Of a stretch of 64,000 nt of DNA, positions 9,140-17,721 are shown piece by piece. The stretch's first letter is position 1, and every line of letters starts with the position of its first letter. A program made the position numbers and the translations under genes. The notes beneath the pieces were generated by a model. That model was given only the letters and a program-made list of their open reading frames with translations, was not told where the DNA came from and searched no databases. This stretch comes from Acinetobacter sp. YWS30-1 (lineage in GTDB: Bacteria; Pseudomonadota; Gammaproteobacteria; Pseudomonadales; Moraxellaceae), in the NCBI RefSeq assembly GCF_033558715.1, contig NZ_CP114606.1, forward strand, positions 372,001 to 436,000, written 5' to 3'.

Positions 9140-9301
9140 CACATCACTCCTACTCAAGGAACGCTTAAAAACAGTGTAGTAGCAAAGTGTGAGAGGAACT
9201 GTTGTAATTTATTATTAGGCAAGACAGGATCAATCAGGCAGTTAGATGTTAGCTGTAGCTGTCAAATTCAAGACAACTTAGAACGCTCTTATATCCACCT
9301 C

Positions 9302-9344
9302 AAAATGAATAAAAAGCAAAAATGAATAAAAAGCAAAAATGAAT
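9302..9344. repeat. 17-bp tandem repeat, about 2.5 copies
   Basis: AATGAATAAAAAGCAAA-type units recur with a period of 17 (copies of AATGAAT at 9304, 9321 and 9338). The array ends at the stop codon of the downstream minus-strand lipoprotein gene. Confidence 0.85.
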
Positions 9345-9345
9345 C

Positions 9346-9741
9346 TTAACAGGCACGTCCGCTATATTGCACGGATTGGGCAATCCCTTGTTCTAGCTGA
9401 AAATGAATCTGACAGGACATTTCAACCTGATAACCCGGGCCGGGTGCAGTTGCGAGTCGTACAGGAGCACCTATACTGACACTTTGCTGAATGGCCGGTG
9501 TTCCCAGTGGCAGTTCAATGGTGCGAAGTACGGTATAACTCAGACGTTTTTCCGTTTGTAGAGGTACTTTTGAGGTTTTAAAACCGAGTGCAGTTAGATC
9601 CAGATCCTTGCGAATTGACTTTGCAGATTGACCGATATATTGCTGTAGTTGCTGATCTAGTTGTCGTGATTTTGTCGAATTTATAGTGGCGCAGGCAGTC
9701 AGGCTGATTCCTAGGATCAGAGAAAGCAAGATTTTTTGCAT
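9346..9741 (-). CDS. Small lipoprotein, paralogue B
   Basis: This 131-residue lipoprotein has the lipobox SLTAC with the lipidated Cys near residue 17. It resembles the gene at 8726-9139: LQQYIGQSAKSIRKDLDLTALG matches the same position, and the end again has two cysteines (MSCQIHFQLEQGIAQSV ... GRAC). A run of Pro, Val and Gly lies between these parts in both. The ATG at 9741 fits the signal peptide; the 24 residues before it in the longer frame do not look like protein. The ribosome site is weak. Function unknown. Confidence 0.72.
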   Translation of the reverse strand: MQKILLSLILGISLTACATINSTKSRQLDQQLQQYIGQSAKSIRKDLDLTALGFKTSKVPLQTEKRLSYTVLRTIELPLGTPAIQQSVSIGAPVRLATAPGPGYQVEMSCQIHFQLEQGIAQSVQYSGRAC

Positions 9742-9833
9742 GAATGATTCACTGTTTTTATTAGAGGAAAAATAGAAATTATTATCTTCGAATGCAGTAT
9801 AGGGAATGTGCAAGGGAATTAATATAAAAGAAA

Positions 9834-9861
9834 TAAAAAAGCCACTGGATGAGTGGCTTTT
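9834..9861. terminator. Terminator of infA
   Basis: GCCACT/AGTGGC stem with a 5-base loop. The seven A residues on the left give a T-run on the minus strand after infA; four T residues follow on the plus strand. Confidence 0.85.
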
Positions 9862-9875
9862 GCTTCCGCTAAAAC

Positions 9876-10097
9876 TTAGCGCGCACGGTATGTGATACGA
9901 CCCTTAGTCAAATCATAAGGTGTCATTTCGACCTTCACGCTATCGCCAGTCAAAATACGAATATAGTGTTTACGCATTTTACCAGAAATATGGGCAATTA
10001 CTTCGTGACCGTTTTCTAAACGTACACGGAACATAGTATTAGGAAGCGTCTCGGTGACAACGCCTTCGAACTCGATGAGTTCCTCTTTATTGGCCAT
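9876..10097 (-). CDS. infA: Translation initiation factor IF-1
   Basis: This 73-residue protein is full-length IF-1. It starts [14 protein letters not shown] and ends [15 protein letters not shown], with the S1/OB-fold motif [21 protein letters not shown]. It binds the ribosomal A site with IF-2 and IF-3 during initiation. AGG lies 6 bases before the ATG. A perfect -10 box is found about 35 bases upstream (see the separate entry). The gene is monocistronic. Confidence 0.98.
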   Translation of the reverse strand: MANKEELIEFEGVVTETLPNTMFRVRLENGHEVIAHISGKMRKHYIRILTGDSVKVEMTPYDLTKGRITYRAR

Positions 10098-10131
10098 AGC
10101 CTACCTGAATGAATAAATTGGAAAGGCGCAA

Positions 10132-10160
10132 ATTATAGTCAATTTTTTCGCAAAACACAA
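10132..10160 (-). promoter_or_regulatory. Sigma-70 promoter of infA
   Basis: On the minus strand a perfect TATAAT -10 box (10132-10137) lies 17 bases from TTGTGT at the -35 position (10155-10160, 3 of 6 match). The predicted start gives a short leader of roughly 25-30 bases before the infA ATG. Confidence 0.6.
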
Positions 10161-10328
10161 GGTGTAACGGGCGTTAGACTGATCATCTGTCAGTAAAATA
10201 AGCGAAGTATGAGTTTAAACTTTTTAACTAAAAAGCGTATGGTATCTGTTGTCAGTTTGGTCAATCACAGTTAATCTAATTTCAATCTTTTTAAGTATAA
10301 ATGAAGTACATACAAGGAAGGTTTTTGA

Positions 10329-11336
10329 GTGAGTCAGCTAACGGATGCATCAGTCGTATTGCGTTTAGGCTATCAGGCGATTCGTCGTGCAGGTTTGCCA
10401 ACAGAAGAACTTCTGACGAAAGCAGGAGTCGCTTTAAATCAGGTGGAGACCAATGACCGTACTCCGCTTAGTGCTCAGTATGCCTTCTGGGTTGCCGCAG
10501 AAGAGGTCAGTAAGGACCCGGATATCGGATTGCATCTGGGTGAACATTTGCCACTCTATCGCGGACAGGTGATTGAGCATCTGTTTATTTCATCAGAGAA
10601 TTTTGGTGAAGGCTTGAAACGTGCACTGGCTTATCAGCGTCTGATCAGTGATGCCTTTCATGCCAAGCTGGTGGTCGAAGATGATCGCTGCTATCTGACC
10701 AATGGTGAACAGCCTTTTGCTGAAAGTCTGGTCAATCGTCACTTTACCGAATGTGCGATGTCAGGTGTGTTGCGTTTCTTTAAATTTATTACTGAAGGCC
10801 GTTTTGAACCGATCTATATCGATTTTAATTTTTCCAAAGGCGCGGCAGATGAAGAATATTTCCGGGTTTATGAATGTCCGGTAAGTTTGGGGCAGAAAGA
10901 AACCCGTTTGTATTTTGATCCCAGCATTCTGGATTTTCCACTTTGGCAGGCAGAACCGGAACTGTTGCAGCTACATGAACAGCTGGCGATTGAAAAATTA
11001 CAGGAACTGGCTCGTTACGATTTAGTCGGAGAAGTGCGTCGCGCAATCGGTTCTACTTTAGAAAGTGGTGAAACGACTTTGGAAACTGTAGCCGCTCAAC
11101 TGAATATTACTCCACGTCGTTTACGTACCCAGCTCAGCGAAGCGAATACCAGTTTCCAGCAGATTCTGTCTGATTATCGCTGTCGTCTGGCTAAACGTTT
11201 ATTGGCGAGTACAAATGAAAGTGTAGAACGTATTGTTTATCTGACTGGATTCTCGGAACCAAGTACCTTCTACCGTGCTTTTAAACGCTGGACCAATGAA
11301 ACGCCGGTGGAATATCGGAAGCGCAAGCAGCGTTAA
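10329..11336 (+). CDS. AraC-family transcriptional regulator with arabinose-binding-type N-terminal domain
   Basis: This 335-residue protein ends in an AraC/XylS double helix-turn-helix (about residues 240-332; LETVAAQLNITPRRLRTQL, then VERIVYLTGFSEPSTFYRAF and TPVEYRKRK). The first 200 residues (LRLGYQAIRRAGLPTEELL, HLGEHLPLYRGQVIEHLF) resemble the OruR/ArgR-type ligand-binding domain. The GTG start at 10329 is supported by AAGGAAGG 7 bases upstream. The gene has no obvious partner: infA is divergent on one side and truA convergent on the other. The effector and targets are unknown. Confidence 0.88.
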   Translation: MSQLTDASVVLRLGYQAIRRAGLPTEELLTKAGVALNQVETNDRTPLSAQYAFWVAAEEVSKDPDIGLHLGEHLPLYRGQVIEHLFISSENFGEGLKRALAYQRLISDAFHAKLVVEDDRCYLTNGEQPFAESLVNRHFTECAMSGVLRFFKFITEGRFEPIYIDFNFSKGAADEEYFRVYECPVSLGQKETRLYFDPSILDFPLWQAEPELLQLHEQLAIEKLQELARYDLVGEVRRAIGSTLESGETTLETVAAQLNITPRRLRTQLSEANTSFQQILSDYRCRLAKRLLASTNESVERIVYLTGFSEPSTFYRAFKRWTNETPVEYRKRKQR

Positions 11337-11346
11337 TTACCATCCT

Positions 11347-11444
11347 AAGTCCCTCCTTTCTTGCGCTTCAGCTTAAAGCAGTGCTTAAGCTTTGCTCAGG
11401 AGGAGAGTTCCTCCCTTTTTCAAAGGGAGGTTAGGAGGGATTTA
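11347..11444. repeat. Hairpin-rich dispersed intergenic repeat, copy 1
   Basis: The stretch contains AGCTTAA/TTAAGCT (11370-11391) and CCTCCCTTT/AAAGGGAGG (11410-11430). The 35 bases 11410-11444 recur in inverted orientation at 52050-52084 with a single mismatch. It lies between convergent genes and may also act as a terminator. Confidence 0.8.
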
Positions 11445-11463
11445 AAAATTAAAAATAATTAGC

Positions 11464-12261
11464 TTATTCCGGCATATTTAACCAGTATGGACCCAAAGGT
11501 ACTTTGGGTAGGTCAAAATACTCTGGATATTCAGCCTGGATAAAATACAGACCGTCCGGTGGTGCGGTAACACCGGCTGCTTTACGATCTTCTGCTGCAA
11601 AAATATGGTCAATATGGTCAACCTCATACATGCCTTGGCCGATTTCCAGCAAACAGCCCATGATATTTCGCACCATATGATGCAGGAAGCCATCAGCCTG
11701 AATATCTAGAATCAGATAAGGCCCATGCTGGATCAGGCGGCAATGACGGACATGACGTACCGGCTGATTGGACTGGCAGGCTGCTGCACGGAAACTCTCA
11801 AAGTTATGCGTGCCTTCAAATTTTGCAGCTGCCTCAATCATTTTCTCGACATCAAGTGGATAGTAAATATGCGTGACCTGTTTATGCAGCAAGGCAGGGC
11901 GTACCGGATGGTTATAGACAATATAACGATAACGGCGTGCCTGTGCTTTAAAGCGTGCATGGAAGCCATCATCCATCTCCTTGATCCATTGGATCGAGAT
12001 ATCCTTAGGTAACTGGCTATTTGAGCCCATTAACCAGCCTCGCTCAGAGCGCAAGGCATGGGTATCAAAATGTGCGACCATATTAGTCGCATGCACGCCG
12101 GCATCGGTTCGGCCTGCACCATGCAGAATAATCGGTTCATCGGCAATTTTACTGAGAACCTTCTCGATGGTTTCCTGAACACTGATTACGCCCGGTTGTT
12201 GAGTCTGCCAACCTCGATAATTCGTTCCACAAAACTCAATTCCCACCGCAAAACGCTGCAT
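11464..12261 (-). CDS. truA: tRNA pseudouridine(38-40) synthase TruA
   Basis: This 265-residue enzyme makes pseudouridine at positions 38-40 of the tRNA anticodon stem. The catalytic aspartate sits in the invariant motif GAGRTDAGVHA. Other markers are the start RFAVGIEFCGTNYRGWQ, RYRYIVYN, and the C-terminal FLHHMVRNIMGCLLEIG. The gene is 18 bases downstream of the asparaginase gene on the same strand, with no terminator between them, so they may be co-transcribed. Confidence 0.96.
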   Translation of the reverse strand: MQRFAVGIEFCGTNYRGWQTQQPGVISVQETIEKVLSKIADEPIILHGAGRTDAGVHATNMVAHFDTHALRSERGWLMGSNSQLPKDISIQWIKEMDDGFHARFKAQARRYRYIVYNHPVRPALLHKQVTHIYYPLDVEKMIEAAAKFEGTHNFESFRAAACQSNQPVRHVRHCRLIQHGPYLILDIQADGFLHHMVRNIMGCLLEIGQGMYEVDHIDHIFAAEDRKAAGVTAPPDGLYFIQAEYPEYFDLPKVPLGPYWLNMPE

Positions 12262-12279
12262 AATGACCTCAAAACCTGA

Positions 12280-13251
12280 CTAATCGTACCAATGGGCATG
12301 CCATTGTTCTACCGTGTCATATTGTAAATACATTTTTAGGGCTTTTGCATAAAGATCAGCATGGCCATAACTTTCATTGAGTAGAATTTTGCAATCATGC
12401 ACCCATTCAGCAATGGCATAACGCTGATCGGTGGCACCGAAAGGCACTTGAGTAGTTAAGACCGAGATACAGCCTTTGGCATAGAGCTGATTGATAAAAT
12501 CTACGATCTCTGGATTGACGGCTAGATTGCCGGTTCCAAAGCCTTGCAGGAATAGAAAATGCGGAGGATAGGCCAAAATATTTTTCAGATTATTGAACTG
12601 TTGAACTAAATCGATCGGCTGCATCATCAAGCTCATACAGTTAAAATCCAGAGCTTTGGCAATATCGTCTGCTGTAACCTGATGACTTTGCTGGTTGGCC
12701 TGAATAGCGATATGCGCATCCAGACCAGTAAAGGCATTCAGCTCAGTGGTATGTTGCTTTAAGGCAGTTTGAGCATGAATCAGTTGCTGATGAAAAGCCA
12801 GATAAACACCTGCATTACACTGAGTTACTGAAGAGAGCGCAAAGCTCAGATTGTCCATGGCATCGCTAAATTCGCGTTGCGCATCGCCTTCAGCATTCAG
12901 GAGGGGATACTGGCTGCCAGTCAGCACAATATGAGCCGAATTCCCCATAAAATGTGCCAATACTGCGCTGGCATAGCTCAGGGTATCTGTCCCGTGAATA
13001 ATCACAAAATGTTGTATCTGCTGTTCAGATTGCAGATTTTGGATAAATTGCACCAGTTCTAACCAGTCTGTAGCAGTACAGGCACTGCTGTCCTTAATCA
13101 CAGGAGCGCAGTAATACTGAATCAACGGTTGATCCGTAGCAAGCAGCTGTTCCAGTTTTGGAATAAATAAATCGGCAGACATAGGGGCGAGCGGGTCACC
13201 GACACAGCCAAAGGTGCCGCCCATATAAATCAGTGCAATATCTTTCATCAT
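12280..13251 (-). CDS. Asparaginase (type I-like)
   Basis: The 323-residue protein carries both asparaginase threonine motifs: IYMGGTFG at the start and HGTDTLSYASAVLAHF at about residue 100. LTGSQYPL and LQGFGTGN are also family-like. It should hydrolyse L-asparagine to aspartate and ammonia. There is no signal peptide, consistent with the cytoplasmic type. The start is uncertain: ATGs at 13251 and 13248 are adjacent, a TTG at 13266 is upstream, and none has a clear ribosome site. A terminator hairpin for the upstream fimV-like gene abuts this start, so the gene must have its own promoter or rely on read-through. Confidence 0.85.
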   Translation of the reverse strand: MMKDIALIYMGGTFGCVGDPLAPMSADLFIPKLEQLLATDQPLIQYYCAPVIKDSSACTATDWLELVQFIQNLQSEQQIQHFVIIHGTDTLSYASAVLAHFMGNSAHIVLTGSQYPLLNAEGDAQREFSDAMDNLSFALSSVTQCNAGVYLAFHQQLIHAQTALKQHTTELNAFTGLDAHIAIQANQQSHQVTADDIAKALDFNCMSLMMQPIDLVQQFNNLKNILAYPPHFLFLQGFGTGNLAVNPEIVDFINQLYAKGCISVLTTQVPFGATDQRYAIAEWVHDCKILLNESYGHADLYAKALKMYLQYDTVEQWHAHWYD

Positions 13252-13280
13252 AAAAAAAGCAGCCAAATGTTGACTGCTTT
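13252..13280 (-). terminator. Terminator of the FimV C-terminal gene
   Basis: On the minus strand AAAGCAG/CTGCTTT (7 bp, 11-base loop) is followed by seven T residues, the last directly before the asparaginase ATG. Confidence 0.7.
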
Positions 13281-13298
13281 AGTGTAAAGGGAAATTGA

Positions 13299-14606
13299 TT
13301 AAGATGCGATTTGATTCAGCAACTGATCAGCTTGCTGACGTTGTGCTGCTGTATATTCAGCTTCACGTTCAGCTATGACTTCACGGGCAGCTGCATAAGC
13401 GCCTAACTGGATATATTGTTGTGCCAGCTCCAGGTTAAGGTCCGCTTCATTAACTTCCATCAGCTCAGGGAAAGACTGCACCAATGGATCATGTTGATCG
13501 ATTGCTGTAGTTACTGGCGCTGTCGGAATCTCAAAATTCACTCCTGTAGAAACAGGAGCTTCTTTTACAGCTTCGACATTATCAAGTTTGAAATCTAGTC
13601 CAGGTGTTTCAGTTGCAGGCGTTGCAATATCGAGGCTAGACAGATCAAACTCAGTCGCAGGTTCGGCTGTTTTTTCCACTGCAGGTGTTGGAGTGTCTAG
13701 AGAGAAAGAAAAATCTAAAGGCTGGATTTCTTCTGTAGTTGCAGGCGCTGATTCTGTTTCTAAAGATACAGATGGTTCAAGCTCAAGTTTAAAATCTTGA
13801 ACAGGCGTTGATTCTGTTGTTGTTGAGGTAAGCTGATTTTCGGTTATTTTATTTTGAAAATCAAATTCTAAAGCGTTATCTAGAGTTGAAGATATATCTT
13901 CTGACTTAACTGGTTGAGCTACTGGATTTACCGGCTCAAAATTAAACTCTAGAGGCTCAACATTTGTTGCAGATTCGGCTGCAGAAATTGGTTTACTTGG
14001 TTGAATTTCCTGCTGCATTTGTTCAAATGCAAGTTCATTTGAGGGGGAAGAGGTAGTTAAATCTGCAAATGCATCTATAGATACTGAATTTTCATCCTTA
14101 GAAAAACCTTCTACTGCTGAGTTTGAAAAATTGTTTGTATCTTGAGCTATTGTAGTAGCACTTTCAAATTCACGTTTTTTGACTTCAGCCTGAGCCAGAA
14201 TATCTTCCAGTCCTAGAGAACGGACATGATTAATCAGCTGTGAAATCGCAAATTCATCTTTTTGCAGGATATGAATGTCGAGCAGTAGTAAATACAATTC
14301 ATGTTGAGAATTATCGCGATTCAGTGCCTGATTGATTTGCGCTTCAGCAGCAAAGAAATTACGTTCCTGAACCAGACCTTCAATTTTTTTGCGTGTCTCT
14401 GCTGATAGAGGCGTTGCTGATTTTTTAACGACTCCGGCTGGCTCCACCACTTTGGTTCTTTGGGAGGTGGATTTTGACGCAGCGCCAAGTTTTTTCGCTT
14501 TTACAGTTTTAGTTTTTGCTTTATCTGATTCTTGAGCATCTTGTCGTTTTTTTACAACAATTAATACGATGATCAATATCACTAATGGAATCACATAAAT
14601 CAGCAT
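13299..14606 (-). CDS. FimV C-terminal-like membrane protein
   Basis: This 435-residue protein starts with one transmembrane helix (residues 2-19, YVIPLVILIIVLIVV) followed by a basic stretch. A TPR-like region follows (about 70-150, ERNFFAAEAQINQALNRDN). An acidic, Thr/Pro-rich low-complexity region spans about 155-385. The end, residues 388-435 (EADLNLELAQQYIQLGAYAAAREVI), is the conserved FimV C-terminal TPR domain. In other bacteria FimV is one protein with a periplasmic LysM part, one membrane helix and this cytoplasmic part. Here the periplasmic part is the separate upstream gene, 65 bases away. AAGGGG lies 6 bases before the ATG. Probable role: polar assembly and type IV pilus/twitching control. 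Confidence 0.75.
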   Translation of the reverse strand: MLIYVIPLVILIIVLIVVKKRQDAQESDKAKTKTVKAKKLGAASKSTSQRTKVVEPAGVVKKSATPLSAETRKKIEGLVQERNFFAAEAQINQALNRDNSQHELYLLLLDIHILQKDEFAISQLINHVRSLGLEDILAQAEVKKREFESATTIAQDTNNFSNSAVEGFSKDENSVSIDAFADLTTSSPSNELAFEQMQQEIQPSKPISAAESATNVEPLEFNFEPVNPVAQPVKSEDISSTLDNALEFDFQNKITENQLTSTTTESTPVQDFKLELEPSVSLETESAPATTEEIQPLDFSFSLDTPTPAVEKTAEPATEFDLSSLDIATPATETPGLDFKLDNVEAVKEAPVSTGVNFEIPTAPVTTAIDQHDPLVQSFPELMEVNEADLNLELAQQYIQLGAYAAAREVIAEREAEYTAAQRQQADQLLNQIAS

Positions 14607-14618
14607 GTTTTACCCCTT

Positions 14619-14648
14619 GGGGATAGAGTCCTTAAGTTCGCCTATCCC
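14619..14648 (-). promoter_or_regulatory. Hairpin overlapping the leader of the FimV C-terminal gene
   Basis: On the minus strand GGGATAG and CTATCCC form a 7-bp stem immediately upstream of the AAGGGG ribosome site. The adjacent CCCCAAGGGG could compete for the ribosome site. This may couple translation of the two FimV halves. Confidence 0.45.
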
Positions 14649-14671
14649 AATAAATCGTCATGTGTAACTTT

Positions 14672-16276
14672 TTAATTAATTGGCTTTTTATCTGCCTGTT
14701 GTGCTTTAAGCTGTTGTTGCAGCTGGGCAAGACGAGCATTTAATAATTGAATTCTGTGATCCTTCTGATTGAGTGCCAATTCTAGTTCAGTTACGTTTCT
14801 CTGTAATTTAACGGTTTTTTCACGGGCTGTCATAACTTTTAATGACAACTCTTTCGAAGTTCGATTTTCTTTTGTGTTTGAGTTGGCAGAAACCTGGCCG
14901 GAATCACGCTGACTCTCGGCAACCAGGCTCATTTCAGCCTCATTCAGGCGATATTTGGTTTTTGCAGCAGGTTTAGAGGGTGCTTGAGCAGACTTAATTG
15001 CTGAGGCCTGTATCGGAGTTTTCGCAGTATGAACGGTCGCTAAATTAAGTGCTGCGCCTTTACGCAAGCGGTTAGCATCACCCCCAATAAAAGCATGTTC
15101 ATTCTCACGCTTGATCTGCTGCATGACCTCACTTACTGGACGCTGCTGTTCATTGGCAATCCTGGAAGCAATGCCCCAAAGCGACTCATTTGACTGTACC
15201 ACATACGTCGGCTTGATCTGGGTTGAGGTGCTTTGTTTGATGGCTGCCGGCTGTGCCTGAGTTTTAGTCGCTAAATTTGGTTTGTCCTGTGCAGTGCTGG
15301 ATGCCGCCTGCTTGCGAGCCTGTTGTTCTGCATATTTTTTGACAAGTGGATCACTGGACACCATCTGGTTTTCAGTGCTTGTCGGTGCAGAAACTTGCGC
15401 TGAGGCTGCATTTTTATTTGTTGGATCTATTGTAATTTCAGCTGGTTTTGTTTCAGCCTGAATTTTTGTAGCTGCAGCCTGTAAGTTTGACGTTGCATCT
15501 GCTTGAGCCGCAGTCGCGTGAGCTGCTTTGGATGAAGTATTCACTGGCGCAGTGTTTACATTGCCAGCTTGCTGTGAACTATGACTTGTCGCTGCTACCG
15601 CAGTTTCAGTATTAAGTTTTGTTGGGCTTGTGACTTGAGCTGCAATACTCGATGTCGGCTCATGGGTCACAGCAGCTAACGCTGTTTTAGGGATAGAGCT
15701 GGCTGATAATGCAGGAGGTACTGTGTTTTGTAAGGCTAACGGTTTTTCTGCCACAAACGGGGTGGTTGGTTTGGATTGTGCATTGGTATAACGCGTACTC
15801 ACCGGTAAGTTCAGGGCAATATCTTTTTCACTCACGACTACGACAGGCGCGAGGGGCTGTTCAGTCTGTTTCAGGCTGGCCTGTAACAAATCAGTTTTAG
15901 GTCTTAATGCAGTACGGATATGCTGTAGGCGTGCTGCATTGCCTTCTTTGATTTTAACAATGATATTTAATTCACGATCAGTAACCGGGCGCGAGGAGGT
16001 AATGGTAATAACCCCAGTTCCATTACTGTTGCGACGGGTGAAAAAATTCAAATGACCCGGTGGCTGATGCGATGCGCCCATAGAAATCAGGTCTTCTGGC
16101 GAGGCTAAACTTACTTCAATGGGCAAGTTAATATCTGATTGATGGAAATTCATTTCCGCATAAAGCAATTCCCCAGGTGCAGACTGGATTTGTACCGAAT
16201 CTACATTAATCGCATAGATATTTTGTGAAGCAACAATGGCTAAAATGGCAAGCTTTAATTTGTTATATACAGTCAT
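14672..16276 (-). CDS. FimV N-terminal-like periplasmic protein with LysM domain
   Basis: This 534-residue protein has a signal peptide (about residues 1-22, ending NIYA). An N-terminal FimV-type domain follows (VQIQSAPGELLYAEMNFHQ, then LASPEDLISMGA). Residues 180-345 are an Ala/Thr/Gln-rich low-complexity region. A LysM peptidoglycan-binding module lies at about 352-410 (YVVQSNESLWGIASRIANEQ). A coiled coil sits at about 480-530. It lacks the membrane helix and TPR part that classical FimV has; those are encoded by the next gene. It probably anchors polar/pilus assembly to the cell wall. The stop codon is clean and the coding is distinct, so I read this as two genes and not a sequencing frameshift. 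Confidence 0.78.
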   Translation of the reverse strand: MTVYNKLKLAILAIVASQNIYAINVDSVQIQSAPGELLYAEMNFHQSDINLPIEVSLASPEDLISMGASHQPPGHLNFFTRRNSNGTGVITITSSRPVTDRELNIIVKIKEGNAARLQHIRTALRPKTDLLQASLKQTEQPLAPVVVVSEKDIALNLPVSTRYTNAQSKPTTPFVAEKPLALQNTVPPALSASSIPKTALAAVTHEPTSSIAAQVTSPTKLNTETAVAATSHSSQQAGNVNTAPVNTSSKAAHATAAQADATSNLQAAATKIQAETKPAEITIDPTNKNAASAQVSAPTSTENQMVSSDPLVKKYAEQQARKQAASSTAQDKPNLATKTQAQPAAIKQSTSTQIKPTYVVQSNESLWGIASRIANEQQRPVSEVMQQIKRENEHAFIGGDANRLRKGAALNLATVHTAKTPIQASAIKSAQAPSKPAAKTKYRLNEAEMSLVAESQRDSGQVSANSNTKENRTSKELSLKVMTAREKTVKLQRNVTELELALNQKDHRIQLLNARLAQLQQQLKAQQADKKPIN

Positions 16277-16366
16277 CTGTGAGCTCAGTCATTATCGCAT
16301 AGCGAAAATTATAGATTAACGGGATGTTTGTTTTTTGTAAAATACTTACGCAATAGTTACACAAAA

Positions 16367-16390
16367 AAGCCGATCAATAAAGATCGGCTT
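16367..16390 (-). terminator. Terminator of asd
   Basis: AAGCCGATC/GATCGGCTT 9-bp stem with a 6-base loop, followed on the minus strand by a T-run. Confidence 0.88.
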
Positions 16391-16414
16391 CATGCTTTAT
16401 TTCCTGACGGAAAC

Positions 16415-17533
16415 TTAAGAGTTTTTATAGTCAATCAAGATGCGCAGCATACGACGTAAAGGTTCTGCAGCACCCCAAAGTAACTGGTCACCTACTGTGA
16501 ATGCACCTAGGTATTCTTTACCCATGTTCAGTTTACGCAGACGACCAACAGGTACAGTTAATGTACCAGTGACTGCAACAGGAGTTAGGTCAGTCATTGA
16601 TGCTTCACGAGTGTTTGGCACAACTTTAGACCAGTCATTTGCATTTGCAATGATATCTTCGATCTCATCCAGTGGAACGTCTTTGCGAAGTTTCAGCGTT
16701 AATGCCTGAGAGTGACAACGCATTGCGCCGATACGTACACAGTGACCATCAATTGGCACGATCTGCTGGTTGCCCAGAATCTTGTTGGTTTCAACCTGAC
16801 CTTTCCATTCTTCTTTCGACTGGCCGCTTTCCAGTTGCTTGTCGATATAAGGAATGAGTGAACCAGCCAAAGGAACGCCAAAGTTTGCAGACGGGAAGCC
16901 TTCACCACGTTGTAATTCAGCAATTCTAGAGTCGATATCCAGAATTGGAGAACGCGGATCATTTAGCAACTCTTTGGTATTGTTATATAAATAACCCATA
17001 CCATTGATCAGTTCACGCATGTTTTGCGCGCCTGCACCTGAAGCGGCCTGATAGGTCATTGACGTTGCCCATTCCACCAGATTGTTCTGGAATAGACCAC
17101 CTAAGCCCATCAACATCAGGGAAACAGTACAGTTACCGCCCACGAAAGTTTTGGTGCCTTTGACCAGACCGTCTTTGATCACATGCATGTTCACCGGATC
17201 AAGTACGATGATTGCTTCATCATCCATACGCAGGGTAGATGCTGCATCAATCCAGTAGCCATCCCAGCCTTCAGCTTTGATTTTTGGGAAAACTTCAGTG
17301 GTGTAATCGCCACCTTGACAGGTAATAATGACATCCATTTGCTTCAGACTGTTAATGTCTGTTGCATCCATAAGTGCTGGGGCAGTCTTACCACCAAATG
17401 CCGGAGCTTCACCACCCGCATTACTGGTAGAAAAATAGAATGGCTCAAAATGAGCAAAATCATTCTCTTCAACCATACGTTGCATAAGGACGGAACCCAC
17501 CATCCCGCGCCAACCGACCAGACCTACTTTCAT
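16415..17533 (-). CDS. asd: Aspartate-semialdehyde dehydrogenase
   Basis: This 372-residue enzyme reduces aspartyl phosphate with NADPH to the semialdehyde, the branch point to lysine/diaminopimelate, threonine and methionine. The catalytic Cys135 lies in [10 protein letters not shown]. The nucleotide loop [18 protein letters not shown] is at the start, and [14 protein letters not shown] holds the catalytic histidine region. The length fits the Gram-negative type. It is monocistronic, with its own terminator and a plausible promoter upstream. In this window it supplies homoserine for the metX/metW pathway. Confidence 0.97.
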   Translation of the reverse strand: MKVGLVGWRGMVGSVLMQRMVEENDFAHFEPFYFSTSNAGGEAPAFGGKTAPALMDATDINSLKQMDVIITCQGGDYTTEVFPKIKAEGWDGYWIDAASTLRMDDEAIIVLDPVNMHVIKDGLVKGTKTFVGGNCTVSLMLMGLGGLFQNNLVEWATSMTYQAASGAGAQNMRELINGMGYLYNNTKELLNDPRSPILDIDSRIAELQRGEGFPSANFGVPLAGSLIPYIDKQLESGQSKEEWKGQVETNKILGNQQIVPIDGHCVRIGAMRCHSQALTLKLRKDVPLDEIEDIIANANDWSKVVPNTREASMTDLTPVAVTGTLTVPVGRLRKLNMGKEYLGAFTVGDQLLWGAAEPLRRMLRILIDYKNS

Positions 17534-17574
17534 GTCACTTTGCCTCGGTGCGTTAAAAAATCAAAAGGGATTCG

Positions 17575-17602
17575 AGTGTATCAAAAAGGGACGTGACTGC
17601 AA
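17575..17602 (-). promoter_or_regulatory. Possible asd promoter
   Basis: On the minus strand TTGCAG (17597-17602) and TACACT (17575-17580) are separated by 16 bases, about 40 bases upstream of the asd ATG. Confidence 0.4.
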
Positions 17603-17721
17603 GAGCTACACAATCAAAACATCAATATTCTTGAGCGAAATATCTGCTTTATGATACATACAAAATTGATAAAGCAATTTTTCTTTTAGAAAAAATAATA
17701 ACTTAGTAAAGAGTGTATCTT

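Noticed and set aside
14607..14671. A sequencing frameshift breaking one fimV gene
   Set aside because: The upstream frame has a clean stop after a natural coiled-coil end, and the downstream gene has its own ATG and ribosome site.
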